From Gammaproteobacteria bacterium Milos-ODIII6 (GTDB lineage Bacteria; Pseudomonadota; Gammaproteobacteria; Chromatiales; Chromatiaceae), in NCBI GenBank assembly GCA_029228645.1, contig JAPTHR010000001.1, forward strand, positions 214,925 to 278,924: DNA of 64,000 nucleotides. The letters are read 5' to 3'. The notes beneath the pieces were generated by a model. The model made no database searches. It saw only the letters and a program-made list of their open reading frames with translations, and was not told the origin of the DNA. Below are positions 1-7,091 of the stretch, piece after piece (positions within the stretch are counted from its first letter, which is position 1; each line of letters begins with the position of its first letter). The position numbers were made by a program, and so were the translations under genes.

Positions 1-463
1 GGCCGTGGTGCAGGGTATCGCCGACTTTTACCGGGAGTTCGGCACGCAGGCGCTCGAATTCCGGGTCCTCTCCGGCGTCGCCCCGAATGACCAGATCCAG
101 GGTGTCCACCCGCACCGGTTCACCCGGCGCCACCTCGATACGCGCTTGCCAGCAGGTTTTCTGCCAATCGAGCTGCCGGGTGATGCCGGGTTGGTAATAG
201 CCCAACGCCCGCAACGCGGCCCTGATCTCTTTCTCGGCATCGCGAAAGCGGCGTTTGACCCGCCACCTGGGTGCGTCGCAGGTCTCGCTCGCCAGGCCCA
301 GCATGGCCAGCACATTCTGCCTCATCTCGCCTTGCAGGCCGGTCAGTTCGAGCTGCGCCCCCGTTGCCAGCTGGGAAAACGTTGCAGCGAACAAGGCCAG
401 AAGGGGGAGCAGGCATTTTGCGCTGCGCTCGCCCGCCTTGCGGAATCGGAGATGGGTTTTCAT
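1..463 (-). CDS. tamA: Translocation and assembly module protein TamA, 5' part (cut by window edge)
   Basis: Read on the minus strand from the ATG at 463, this frame stays open to base 1 and gives 154 residues without a stop, so the 3' part lies outside the window. A signal peptide (basic start, then a hydrophobic LLPLLALFAATF core, ending near ATGA, about residue 36) is followed by a POTRA-like segment with the LxGLxGxMRxNVxAML and EIRxALRALGYYQP patterns expected of the first POTRA of TamA. TamA is an outer-membrane Omp85-family protein that works with inner-membrane-anchored TamB in envelope protein insertion. The gene is divergent from the regulator at 599. Another Omp85 member is possible, but the short first POTRA fits TamA best. 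Confidence 0.82.
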   Translation of the reverse strand, partial: MKTHLRFRKAGERSAKCLLPLLALFAATFSQLATGAQLELTGLQGEMRQNVLAMLGLASETCDAPRWRVKRRFRDAEKEIRAALRALGYYQPGITRQLDWQKTCWQARIEVAPGEPVRVDTLDLVIRGDAGEDPEFERLRAELPVKVGDTLHHG

Positions 464-598
464 GTGCGGAAATTGTACCTTGAGTGAAACTAACGCCGGT
501 CAGCCGCCCTGTTTATTCAGAGACCGCCGTACAGACCCGACCGTCACGAAGTAAGTTCTCTGGATTTTCCGGCAGCCCTCACGCAGAATTTCCGCATC

Positions 599-1939
599 AT
601 GACCGATGACGACGACATCTTTGAAGGAAAACGCCTGATCCTGGTGGTCGAGGACGATCCCGATCACCTGATCCTGGTACAGCGTTGGTTGATCACGGCC
701 GGTTACCTCGTCGATGGCGCCAGCCAGGGCCGCCAGGCGCTGGCCCGCATCGAGCAACAGCGACCCGACATGGTCATCACCGACTGGGCCATGGACGAGA
801 TGGACGGCCTGCAATTGCTGGAGCAGATCCACCTGCAGGACCCCCTCCTCCCGGTGCTCATGGTGAGTGGGGAGGCCGGCATTCCAGAGGCCCTGAGTGC
901 GGTCGAGCACGGCGTGGTCGGTTTCATCGAAAAGCCAGTGCGGCGGGAGACGCTGCTGCGGGCAGTAGCTGACATCCTGGCACATTTGAGCACGCCCGGT
1001 GGGCATGCCGGCTCGGCGTTGGCGCGCTGCTTCGTACACCGCTCGCCGGCCATCACGGATCTGCTGCGGCGCGCCCAACAACTGCTCTCGGGGATGGCGC
1101 CGGTGCTGATCCGCGGGCCGGATGGCAGCGGTCGCCAGCACCTGGCGCGCTGCATCCACGCGGCCAGCGAGCGCCACGAGCAGCCCTTTGTCACCTTCAA
1201 TTGCGGGGCGCTGCCGCAACAGCTGCTGGAAGCCGAGCTCTTCGGCTACCAGCGCGGCGACTTCACCGGCGCGACCGACAGCCATGCCGGCCTGCTGGAG
1301 CGCGCCCGCGGCGGCACCCTGTTGTTGCGGTCCATCGAGGAACTGCCGCTGCCATTGCAGGCACGCCTGGTACAGACCCTCGACGACGCTGCCCCTGATG
1401 GCGGCCCACAGGGCATCCGGCTGATCGCCACCTGTGCTGCGGATCCGGAGAAACTGGTGTGCGAGGGGCTTTTCAAGCAGGAACTGCTCTCCCGCCTCGG
1501 CGTCCCGCTCACCCTGGCACCGCTCAATCAACGGCATGAAGACGTGCCCGCGCTGGTAGAGCGCTTCCTGCAGGCACAGCACGAGGAACGGGGACAGCAC
1601 AAACACTTCGCCACCGAGGCCCTGAAGCAGCTGATCCTGGCGGATTGGCCCGGCAACGTCAGCCAGCTGCGTCGCGTGGTGGATCACTGCTTCCTGATGA
1701 CGCCCGGTGACACCATCCCGGCATCGGTGGTCAACGACGCGCTCGCCGGTCAGACCCAGGCGCCCCCCACCCTGGACGAGGCGCGCCTTGCCTTCGAGCG
1801 CCGCTATCTTGCCGGCATACTGCGCGCCACCAATGGCAATGTGACCAACGCGGCTCGGCTGGCGGGGCGCAACCGCACCGAGTTCTACAAGCTGCTGCAT
1901 CGTCACGAACTGGATCCCGCCGCATTCCGCGGTAGTTGA
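599..1939 (+). CDS. GlrR/NtrC-type response regulator with degenerate AAA+ ATPase
   Basis: 446 residues: receiver domain (about 8-120, phospho-acceptor D62 in VITDWAM, intact EKP lysine), a sigma54-activator AAA+ domain (about 140-365) and a C-terminal Fis-type helix-turn-helix (about 395-440). The NRTEFYKLLHRHELDPAAF ending resembles the GlrR (QseF) subfamily. The ATPase is altered at key sites: Walker A reads GPDGSGR with Arg179 instead of Lys, the Walker B Asp-Glu pair is Arg244-Ser245, and the sigma54-contact loop is GDFTGA (220-225) instead of GAFTGA. It probably binds DNA and receives phosphate, but canonical ATP-driven sigma54 activation is unlikely. No clear Shine-Dalgarno precedes the ATG. 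It is the first gene of the 599-7030 signalling island. Confidence 0.85.
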   Translation: MTDDDDIFEGKRLILVVEDDPDHLILVQRWLITAGYLVDGASQGRQALARIEQQRPDMVITDWAMDEMDGLQLLEQIHLQDPLLPVLMVSGEAGIPEALSAVEHGVVGFIEKPVRRETLLRAVADILAHLSTPGGHAGSALARCFVHRSPAITDLLRRAQQLLSGMAPVLIRGPDGSGRQHLARCIHAASERHEQPFVTFNCGALPQQLLEAELFGYQRGDFTGATDSHAGLLERARGGTLLLRSIEELPLPLQARLVQTLDDAAPDGGPQGIRLIATCAADPEKLVCEGLFKQELLSRLGVPLTLAPLNQRHEDVPALVERFLQAQHEERGQHKHFATEALKQLILADWPGNVSQLRRVVDHCFLMTPGDTIPASVVNDALAGQTQAPPTLDEARLAFERRYLAGILRATNGNVTNAARLAGRNRTEFYKLLHRHELDPAAFRGS

Positions 1940-1965
1940 CGGACGTCGTTTTTCGGCGACGCCCT

Positions 1966-1981
1966 GGGCACTCCCAAGGCG
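1966..1981 (+). promoter_or_regulatory. Possible sigma54 -24/-12 element
   Basis: GGCAC at 1967-1971 is followed by GC at 1979-1980, giving GG-N10-GC spacing. The -24 half matches the sigma54 consensus well, the -12 half (AGGC instead of TTGC) poorly. It lies about 60 bases upstream of the interrupted receiver gene at 2040. Seen by pattern only. Confidence 0.25.
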
Positions 1982-2039
1982 CAGACGAAGCACGTTCGGT
2001 TGGTGCATAGTCCCCGATTCGCGTCGGGAGGCCGAAACC

Positions 2040-2569
2040 ATGCATACAAGAACCATCCCGGTGGTCGAGGACTCGAACACCCAGCAACGGGTGCTGAGCG
2101 GCTAGCAGTCTGTCGGACTTATCCGTTTGAAGCGAAAATTCGCGGGAGCGAATCAAATGAGATTATCGGATGAGGAGAATAGTGGACCTATTTGACGAGT
2201 TCGATAAGGTCAGTTGATCGCTATCCGCGGATTTGCAGCCAAACAGCGTTAAGTCCGACAGACTGCTAACTTGCCGATTGCTCCGCCGAGGTGGTGCTGG
2301 CCGGGAACGGGCGCGAGGCGCTGGACCTGGCCGGATCACACCCACCCGACCTGGTACTCATGGACATCGACATGCCGGTCATGAACGGGCTGGATGCCTG
2401 CCGCCTGTTGCAGGGTGACCCACACACCGGGCATATGCCGGTCGTCATGCTCTCCTCCTGCCAGAGACCCGCCTCACGCCTGCGCGGCGCCAGCGGATAC
2501 CTGACAAAACCGGTGACGCAACACCAGCTGTGCCATACACTCACAGCACTGCTTAAAGAAAATGGCTGA
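2040..2569 (+). pseudogene. Single-domain response regulator, interrupted by a 166-bp inverted-repeat element
   Basis: The ATG at 2040 opens a receiver domain (IPVVEDSNTQQRVLSG, 21 residues), which stops at the TAG that forms the first bases of the element at 2103-2268. Beyond the element the same register resumes as LADCSAEVVLAGNGREALDLA, then the phospho-site region DLVLMDIDMPVMNG, and a TKPV lysine, ending at the TGA at 2569. Together the two halves make an ordinary CheY-like receiver of about 115 residues. Excising the element leaves an in-frame TAA at the junction under the simplest duplication models, so the gene is broken either way. The 3' part could still be translated from an internal GTG/ATG near 2291, but it would lack the acidic pocket residues. 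Confidence 0.85.
2103..2268. mobile_element. MITE-like element with perfect 19-bp terminal inverted repeats
   Basis: The left end tagcagtctgtcggactta (2103-2121) is exactly repeated in reverse complement at 2250-2268. The 166-bp unit has no room for a transposase. A short frame inside (near 2170-2217, MRRIVDLFDEFDKVS) looks like the remnant of a deleted coding region. TA or GCTA flanks could be the target duplication. It splits the receiver gene 2040-2569. A 14-base copy of the same terminus is present at 59667. I cannot assign the parental IS family. Confidence 0.8.
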
Positions 2570-2636
2570 ACACGCTGATTAGACTGGGAATGAAAGGCTG
2601 GGCGTGTTTTCCGAACCACCTCGAGAGGACGCCCCT

Positions 2637-3107
2637 ATGGCCAAACGATCGCAGTCCCCCATCGATGTAAAAGAGACCGCCGCCAACAGTACCCCGGACA
2701 GCATGGAACAGATTCGGGAGATCCTGTTTGGCGAATACCAGCGGCGCGTGGATGCACGCCTGAACGACGCCCGAAGTGAACTGCAGCAGCTCCGCTCGGA
2801 CGAGGACAGTGCACGAAAGACACTCGATGCCCGCCTGTCGGAACGACTGGACAAGCTCGACCAGGAGGCACGCGCCACCAGCCAGCAACTCGAAGCCAGC
2901 CTGTTGCAGGAGATTTCGGCGCTACGTAAAGCTTTGCAGCAGCGTGTCGATGACCTTCACACGGAGATGACAGCCGAGCACAAGCGCATGCAGGACGAGA
3001 CCGATCGACAACTGGATCAACTTGAAACCGATAAGGTCGGCCGCGCAAAACTCGCCAGCCTGATGCGCCAGCTGGCAGACAGCCTGGACCCCGAGAGCGG
3101 GAACTGA
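2637..3107 (+). CDS. Coiled-coil protein of the GTPase island
   Basis: 156 residues from the ATG at 2637, chosen because AGAGG lies about 8 bases upstream; an upstream in-frame start at 2604 has no such site. After about 28 residues comes the motif EQIREILFGE (about 29-38), then nearly uninterrupted charged heptads to the C-terminus, predicted as one long alpha-helical coiled coil. No signal peptide or membrane segment, so cytoplasmic. The IREILFGE motif resembles the start of the next protein (LKSLLLGE), suggesting a shared docking element. It sits 13 bases upstream of the OmpA-domain gene. The family is not one I can name; a scaffold or adaptor role is inference. Confidence 0.75.
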   Translation: MAKRSQSPIDVKETAANSTPDSMEQIREILFGEYQRRVDARLNDARSELQQLRSDEDSARKTLDARLSERLDKLDQEARATSQQLEASLLQEISALRKALQQRVDDLHTEMTAEHKRMQDETDRQLDQLETDKVGRAKLASLMRQLADSLDPESGN

Positions 3108-3120
3108 CTCCGTTCCGGCC

Positions 3121-5031
3121 ATGACCCAGCCACCAACTCCAGATAACGCCCTGAATGCGCTCAAGAGCCTGCTCCTGGGCGAGGAGCGGCATCAGCTCGA
3201 AGAGATCAACGAGCGTCTCGAAGACCCGGAGTTGCGCAGCGAGGATTTCGCCGAGGTGCTGCCGGATGCGCTGCGCCGGAGCCAGGAAAACGGCGGGGAC
3301 CTCGTCGATGCCCTCGAACCCCCGGTTACCCAGTGCATCCAGCGTTCGATAAACCGGGATCCGGACAATTTCGCGAATGCCCTCTACCCGGTCATGGGGC
3401 CGGCTATCCGACAGTCGATTGCGCATACGCTCAAGAGCCTAGTCGATAACATCAACCGCTCGCTGGAACAGAGCTTTTCCCTGCAGGGCCTCAAGTGGCG
3501 CCTGGAGGCCCGCCGTAGCGGCGTGCCTTTTGCCGAGGTGGTCGTGCGGCACACCCTCGAGTTTCGCGTGGAGCAGGTCTTCCTGATCCAACCGGGCAGT
3601 GGCCTGCTGATGAAACACGTGCAGGACGAGATCGCCGGCGAAAGCGACGCGGATGCGATTTCCGGCATGCTCACCGCAATCACCCAGTTCGTGAAGGACG
3701 CCTTCCAGGCAGAACAGCATGAGGGCCTGGAGACCGTCGCCCTGGGCGATCACACGGTCCTGCTGGTACACGGTCCGCACGCCTATCTGGCCGCAGTGGT
3801 GCGCGGCGTGGTGCCATCCGAGCTGCGCCAGCAATGCCAGCAGGTACTCGAGGACCTGCACCGCCGGTTTCGCGCGCGGCTTGCCGAGTTCGATGGCGAC
3901 AGCGCCTCGCTCGACCCCCTGGTTCCCAGGCTGCAGCTGTGCCTGCAGTCGCGCGCCCGCGAAACGAAAGAAAAGAAGGGCCTGTCGCCGGCCTTGCTGA
4001 TTGCCATCGCGATCGTTCTGATGCTGCTGGCGTGGTTTGGCTGGCATACCTGGCAGCAGCACCGCGAAGCCGAGGCATGGCGCGACCGCCAGGCACAGCT
4101 TGTCGAGTCGCTGGACAGCGAGCCTGGCATCATTGTGACCGACGTCGCCTACGGCGGTGAAAAACTGCAGTTGCGCGGCCTGCGCGATCCGCTCTCGCGC
4201 CCCGCTGCAGACCTGCTGACCGCCGCAGGGATCGCGCCCGATCAGGTGCAGATGCAGTGGCGCAGCTATCACGACCTCGACCCTCGCTTCGTCCTGCGGC
4301 GCGCGCGCCAGAAGCTGTCACCACCAGCGACGGTCAGTCTCGACCTGGAACATGGCATCCTGGTTGCGCGCGGCTATGCGGACCACAACTGGTTACAACG
4401 GGCCGAGCTGGTTGCCAGCGCGATGACCGGAATCAACGCCTTCGACGGTACTCAACTGGACAGCGTCGACGAGTACCTGCGCCAAGAGGCAAGCAGGCGC
4501 CTCTCGCCACCTGCAGAGGTCGAGCTGCGGGTGGAACAGCGAGTGGCCAGGCTCAGCGGCGTGGCACCGGCAGACTGGATAGATACCATCGAGCCACAGC
4601 TGGATTCGCTGCCGGAACTCTCGGGCATCGACAGGCGCGAATTGATCAGCACAGAACAGATCCAGTTCCAGCAGCTGCGCAGCCGGATCGAGAACGCCTC
4701 CGTGTATTTTCCGGAGCGCTCGGAACTGGGACAGGAGCAACAGGATGTACTCGCGCACATCGCCACCGACCTGCGGAACCTGGGGGCGCTCGGCGAGCGT
4801 ATCCAGCGGCCTTTCGGCGTATTGCTGATCGGGAGTGCGGATGGCTTCGGACCGGCCACCCTGAACGCGCAACTGGCGCTGGAGCGGGCCCAGCAGGTGC
4901 GCGGGCAACTGGTCGCCCTTGGCCTTCCAGAGACGCTCTTCCAGCTCCAGACCCGTGTCGGGCAACTGCCCATCCTCGACCCCAACCTGCGCCGGACCGA
5001 ATTCCGGATCCTGCCCAATGGAGACGAATGA
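3121..5031 (+). CDS. Inner-membrane protein with cytoplasmic roadblock/longin-like segment and periplasmic OmpA domain
   Basis: 636 residues. The N-terminal part (1-130) starts with LKSLLLGEERHQ and has a helical block typical of a widespread but unnamed OmpA-family architecture (ALYPVMGPAIRQSI). Residues about 140-255 (FRVEQVFLIQPGSG, SGMLTAITQFVKDAF, ALGDHTVLLVHG, YLAAVVRG) look like a roadblock/longin-type sensor fold, a class that often contacts small GTPases. One transmembrane helix spans about 288-310 (ALLIAIAIVLMLLAWFGW). The periplasmic part holds BON-like segments and a C-terminal OmpA domain (about 525-620) keeping the Asp and Arg (GSADGFG, NAQLALERAQQV) that bind peptidoglycan. It overlaps the GTPase start by ATGA. 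It could link cell-wall state to the GTPase; that role is inferred. Confidence 0.8.
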   Translation: MTQPPTPDNALNALKSLLLGEERHQLEEINERLEDPELRSEDFAEVLPDALRRSQENGGDLVDALEPPVTQCIQRSINRDPDNFANALYPVMGPAIRQSIAHTLKSLVDNINRSLEQSFSLQGLKWRLEARRSGVPFAEVVVRHTLEFRVEQVFLIQPGSGLLMKHVQDEIAGESDADAISGMLTAITQFVKDAFQAEQHEGLETVALGDHTVLLVHGPHAYLAAVVRGVVPSELRQQCQQVLEDLHRRFRARLAEFDGDSASLDPLVPRLQLCLQSRARETKEKKGLSPALLIAIAIVLMLLAWFGWHTWQQHREAEAWRDRQAQLVESLDSEPGIIVTDVAYGGEKLQLRGLRDPLSRPAADLLTAAGIAPDQVQMQWRSYHDLDPRFVLRRARQKLSPPATVSLDLEHGILVARGYADHNWLQRAELVASAMTGINAFDGTQLDSVDEYLRQEASRRLSPPAEVELRVEQRVARLSGVAPADWIDTIEPQLDSLPELSGIDRRELISTEQIQFQQLRSRIENASVYFPERSELGQEQQDVLAHIATDLRNLGALGERIQRPFGVLLIGSADGFGPATLNAQLALERAQQVRGQLVALGLPETLFQLQTRVGQLPILDPNLRRTEFRILPNGDE

Positions 5032-5537
5032 CCGTGCTGACGCGCAAGATCTGCATGATTGGCGACTTTGCCGTGGGCAAGACCAGCCTGGTGTCGCGCT
5101 TCGTGCGCAGCACCTTCTCGAGCGAGTATCACACCACCATCGGGGTGAAGGTCGACAGCAAACTGGTACACCTGTCCTCGGGCGACGACCTCAAGTTGAT
5201 CCTCTGGGACATCGCCGGCAACGATGCCCTGAGCACGGTCGAACAGACCTATCTGCAGGGCGCGGCCGGGTTTCTGCTGGTGGCCGACTCGACCCGCCGG
5301 GAGACCCTGGATTCGGCCATCCGCCTCAAACAGCAGGCGGATAAACTCCTCAGCGAAAAGCCCTTCGTATTGGTGCTCAACAAGGTCGATCTGGACACCC
5401 GCTACGATCTGCCAACAGAGCGCCTGGCACAACTCGAGTCCGGCGGATGGAGCCAGGTGCGCGGTAGTGCCCTGTCGGGCGAAGGCGTCGAGCAGGCCTT
5501 TTCAAAACTCGGGGAAAAACTGGCGGTCATCCTATGA
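5028..5537 (+). CDS. Ras/Rab-like small GTPase
   Basis: 169 residues from the ATG at 5028, which overlaps the stop of the previous gene (ATGA). The frame is open much further upstream, but the conserved domain begins here. Motifs: G1 GDFAVGKTS (12-20), G2 threonine in YHTTIGVKV (T36/T37), G3 WDIAGN (60-65), G4 NKVD (118-121), G5 SAL (147-149). This is a Rab-like layout with no C-terminal lipidation cysteine. The catalytic glutamine of DTAGQ is Asn65 here, suggesting slow hydrolysis or dependence on a GAP. It lies between an OmpA/roadblock-like membrane protein and a histidine kinase, with 4-base overlaps on both sides, so translational coupling is expected. It belongs with prokaryotic Ras-superfamily proteins, not MglA. 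Confidence 0.88.
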   Translation: MTVLTRKICMIGDFAVGKTSLVSRFVRSTFSSEYHTTIGVKVDSKLVHLSSGDDLKLILWDIAGNDALSTVEQTYLQGAAGFLLVADSTRRETLDSAIRLKQQADKLLSEKPFVLVLNKVDLDTRYDLPTERLAQLESGGWSQVRGSALSGEGVEQAFSKLGEKLAVIL

Positions 5538-7030
5538 GCGAAGCAGGCAGTTCCCCCATAGACCGGCTCTCGGAGTTTCTCCAGGAACGCGCGGAGAAAC
5601 GCAGCCACCCGCTGTTCCTCGTGGTCAACGACGACTTCGAACTGATCGATGCGCGTGGTGCTGCAGAGCACTACGGTTTCGGCCCCCTCAAACGCGGCCA
5701 GGACCTCGCTGAAAAGCTGTTGTTCCTGGTCGGCATGCAAACCAAGGGCGCCAGTATCACCACCCTGCCGGTGCTGGATATGGGTAACGGGGTCTTCGCC
5801 CAGGTGCACGCGGTGCGGGTACGCAACGGCTGGGGGCTGGCCTTCAGCGATACCACCGAACAGACCAGGCTACAGCATCAGTACCAGCAACTGGCGCACG
5901 ACCTGGCGCTGGCGCAGCGGGAACTCACGAAGAAACACGCCGAGCTGGAGAAGGCCGACCGCCTCAAGAGCCAGTTCATTGGCCATATGTCGCACGAGTT
6001 CCGCACCCCGCTGTCGTCGGTTCTTGGGTTCGCCTCGCTTGCCTTCGAGGACCTCGGTGACGTCAACCGCCTGCAGCACGATCTGCATGCGATCCAGCGG
6101 GGCGGTAATTATCTTCTCTCCCTGGTGGACAACCTCCTCGATCAGGCGGTAATCGAAAACGACCGCCTCCTGATCAGGCCGGTCACCTGCAACGTGCAGC
6201 GGCTGCTGGACGAAATGGAAGAACTGTTTCACCCCACCGCCCGCCAAAAGGGACTTTCACTTGCCTGGTGGGTCGATTCCGAGCTGCCAGAGGGGGTTTG
6301 GCTGGACGAGATCCGGCTGCGCCAGGTACTGGTCAACCTGATCGGCAATGCCATCAAGTACACCCGTAAAGGGGGCATCACCGTTTCGCTGAACTGGGAC
6401 AAGGAAATACTGGAAGTCACCGTCGAGGACACCGGCACCGGCATCCCGGCGGCGGACCTCGACAAGCTCTTTGAGCCCTTCAACCAGGGCTCCGGGGGCA
6501 ACGGCGTCAAGCCGGGCGCCGGTCTCGGACTGACGATCAGCCGCTCTATCGTGGAGAGGATGGGAGGCGCCCTGACCCTGGAATCCGAGATGGGCAAGGG
6601 GACGGTCGCCAAATTCAGCGTGTCAGCGCCGGCGAGAAACAAGACCGGTGCCGCTAGCACACCTCTCAACGGGCTGACTATCCTGCTGCTGGAAGACGAC
6701 CCGGATACGCGCGAACTGATCAGGATCTTTTTGCAGGGTGCCGGCGTGAACCTGAACGTCGCCCAGGATGAGAAGGAATGCGACATCCTGGTCAGCCGCA
6801 AACCCGATCTCATTCTCGTCCATCTGCTGGAAGAACCACAGCACCGGCTGTTGTTGAGCCGCCTGCGCAAGGCCGGCTATCAAGGGCCGGTGGTGGCTGT
6901 CGGATCGGAGGATCAGGAAGGTCTTCACCTCAGGATACTGCAGGAAGGCTACGCCGCGCTGCTGACCAAGCCGATCAGGCGCAGCGAACTGATCGAACGA
7001 CTGGGCGACACCCTGGCAAACCCGGCCTGA
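5534..7030 (+). CDS. Hybrid sensor histidine kinase with degenerate receiver
   Basis: 498 residues, start ATG overlapping the GTPase stop. A PAS-like N-terminal domain (about 15-110) leads into a coiled coil (about 115-148), the HisKA dimerisation helix (FIGHMSHEFRTPLSS, phospho-His154), an HATPase domain (N box NLIGNAIKYT, G1 DTGTGIP, GAGLGLTIS) and a C-terminal receiver (about 375-498). The receiver keeps the acidic pair (LLLEDDPDT) and the KPI lysine, but the phospho-acceptor position reads LILVHLLEE, with His instead of Asp. Phosphate therefore probably passes to another protein, such as the regulator at 599. No transmembrane segment: a soluble kinase, probably fed by the GTPase or membrane partner. 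Confidence 0.9.
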   Translation: MSEAGSSPIDRLSEFLQERAEKRSHPLFLVVNDDFELIDARGAAEHYGFGPLKRGQDLAEKLLFLVGMQTKGASITTLPVLDMGNGVFAQVHAVRVRNGWGLAFSDTTEQTRLQHQYQQLAHDLALAQRELTKKHAELEKADRLKSQFIGHMSHEFRTPLSSVLGFASLAFEDLGDVNRLQHDLHAIQRGGNYLLSLVDNLLDQAVIENDRLLIRPVTCNVQRLLDEMEELFHPTARQKGLSLAWWVDSELPEGVWLDEIRLRQVLVNLIGNAIKYTRKGGITVSLNWDKEILEVTVEDTGTGIPAADLDKLFEPFNQGSGGNGVKPGAGLGLTISRSIVERMGGALTLESEMGKGTVAKFSVSAPARNKTGAASTPLNGLTILLLEDDPDTRELIRIFLQGAGVNLNVAQDEKECDILVSRKPDLILVHLLEEPQHRLLLSRLRKAGYQGPVVAVGSEDQEGLHLRILQEGYAALLTKPIRRSELIERLGDTLANPA

Positions 7031-7091
7031 GCGGGATCGCCGCTCTTCGAAACACCCCGAGCCACGTCTTTCCCAAAGGCGCCCCTTTTCG

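Noticed and set aside
500..2080. 526-codon open frame antisense to the regulator at 599
   Set aside because: A GC-rich shadow: Gln/Arg/Ala-rich composition without motifs, while the plus-strand frame has full domain conservation.
4257..5027. Upstream extension of the GTPase frame
   Set aside because: Overlaps the OmpA-domain gene out of frame and has Arg/Gly/Pro-rich noise; the conserved GTPase begins at 5028.
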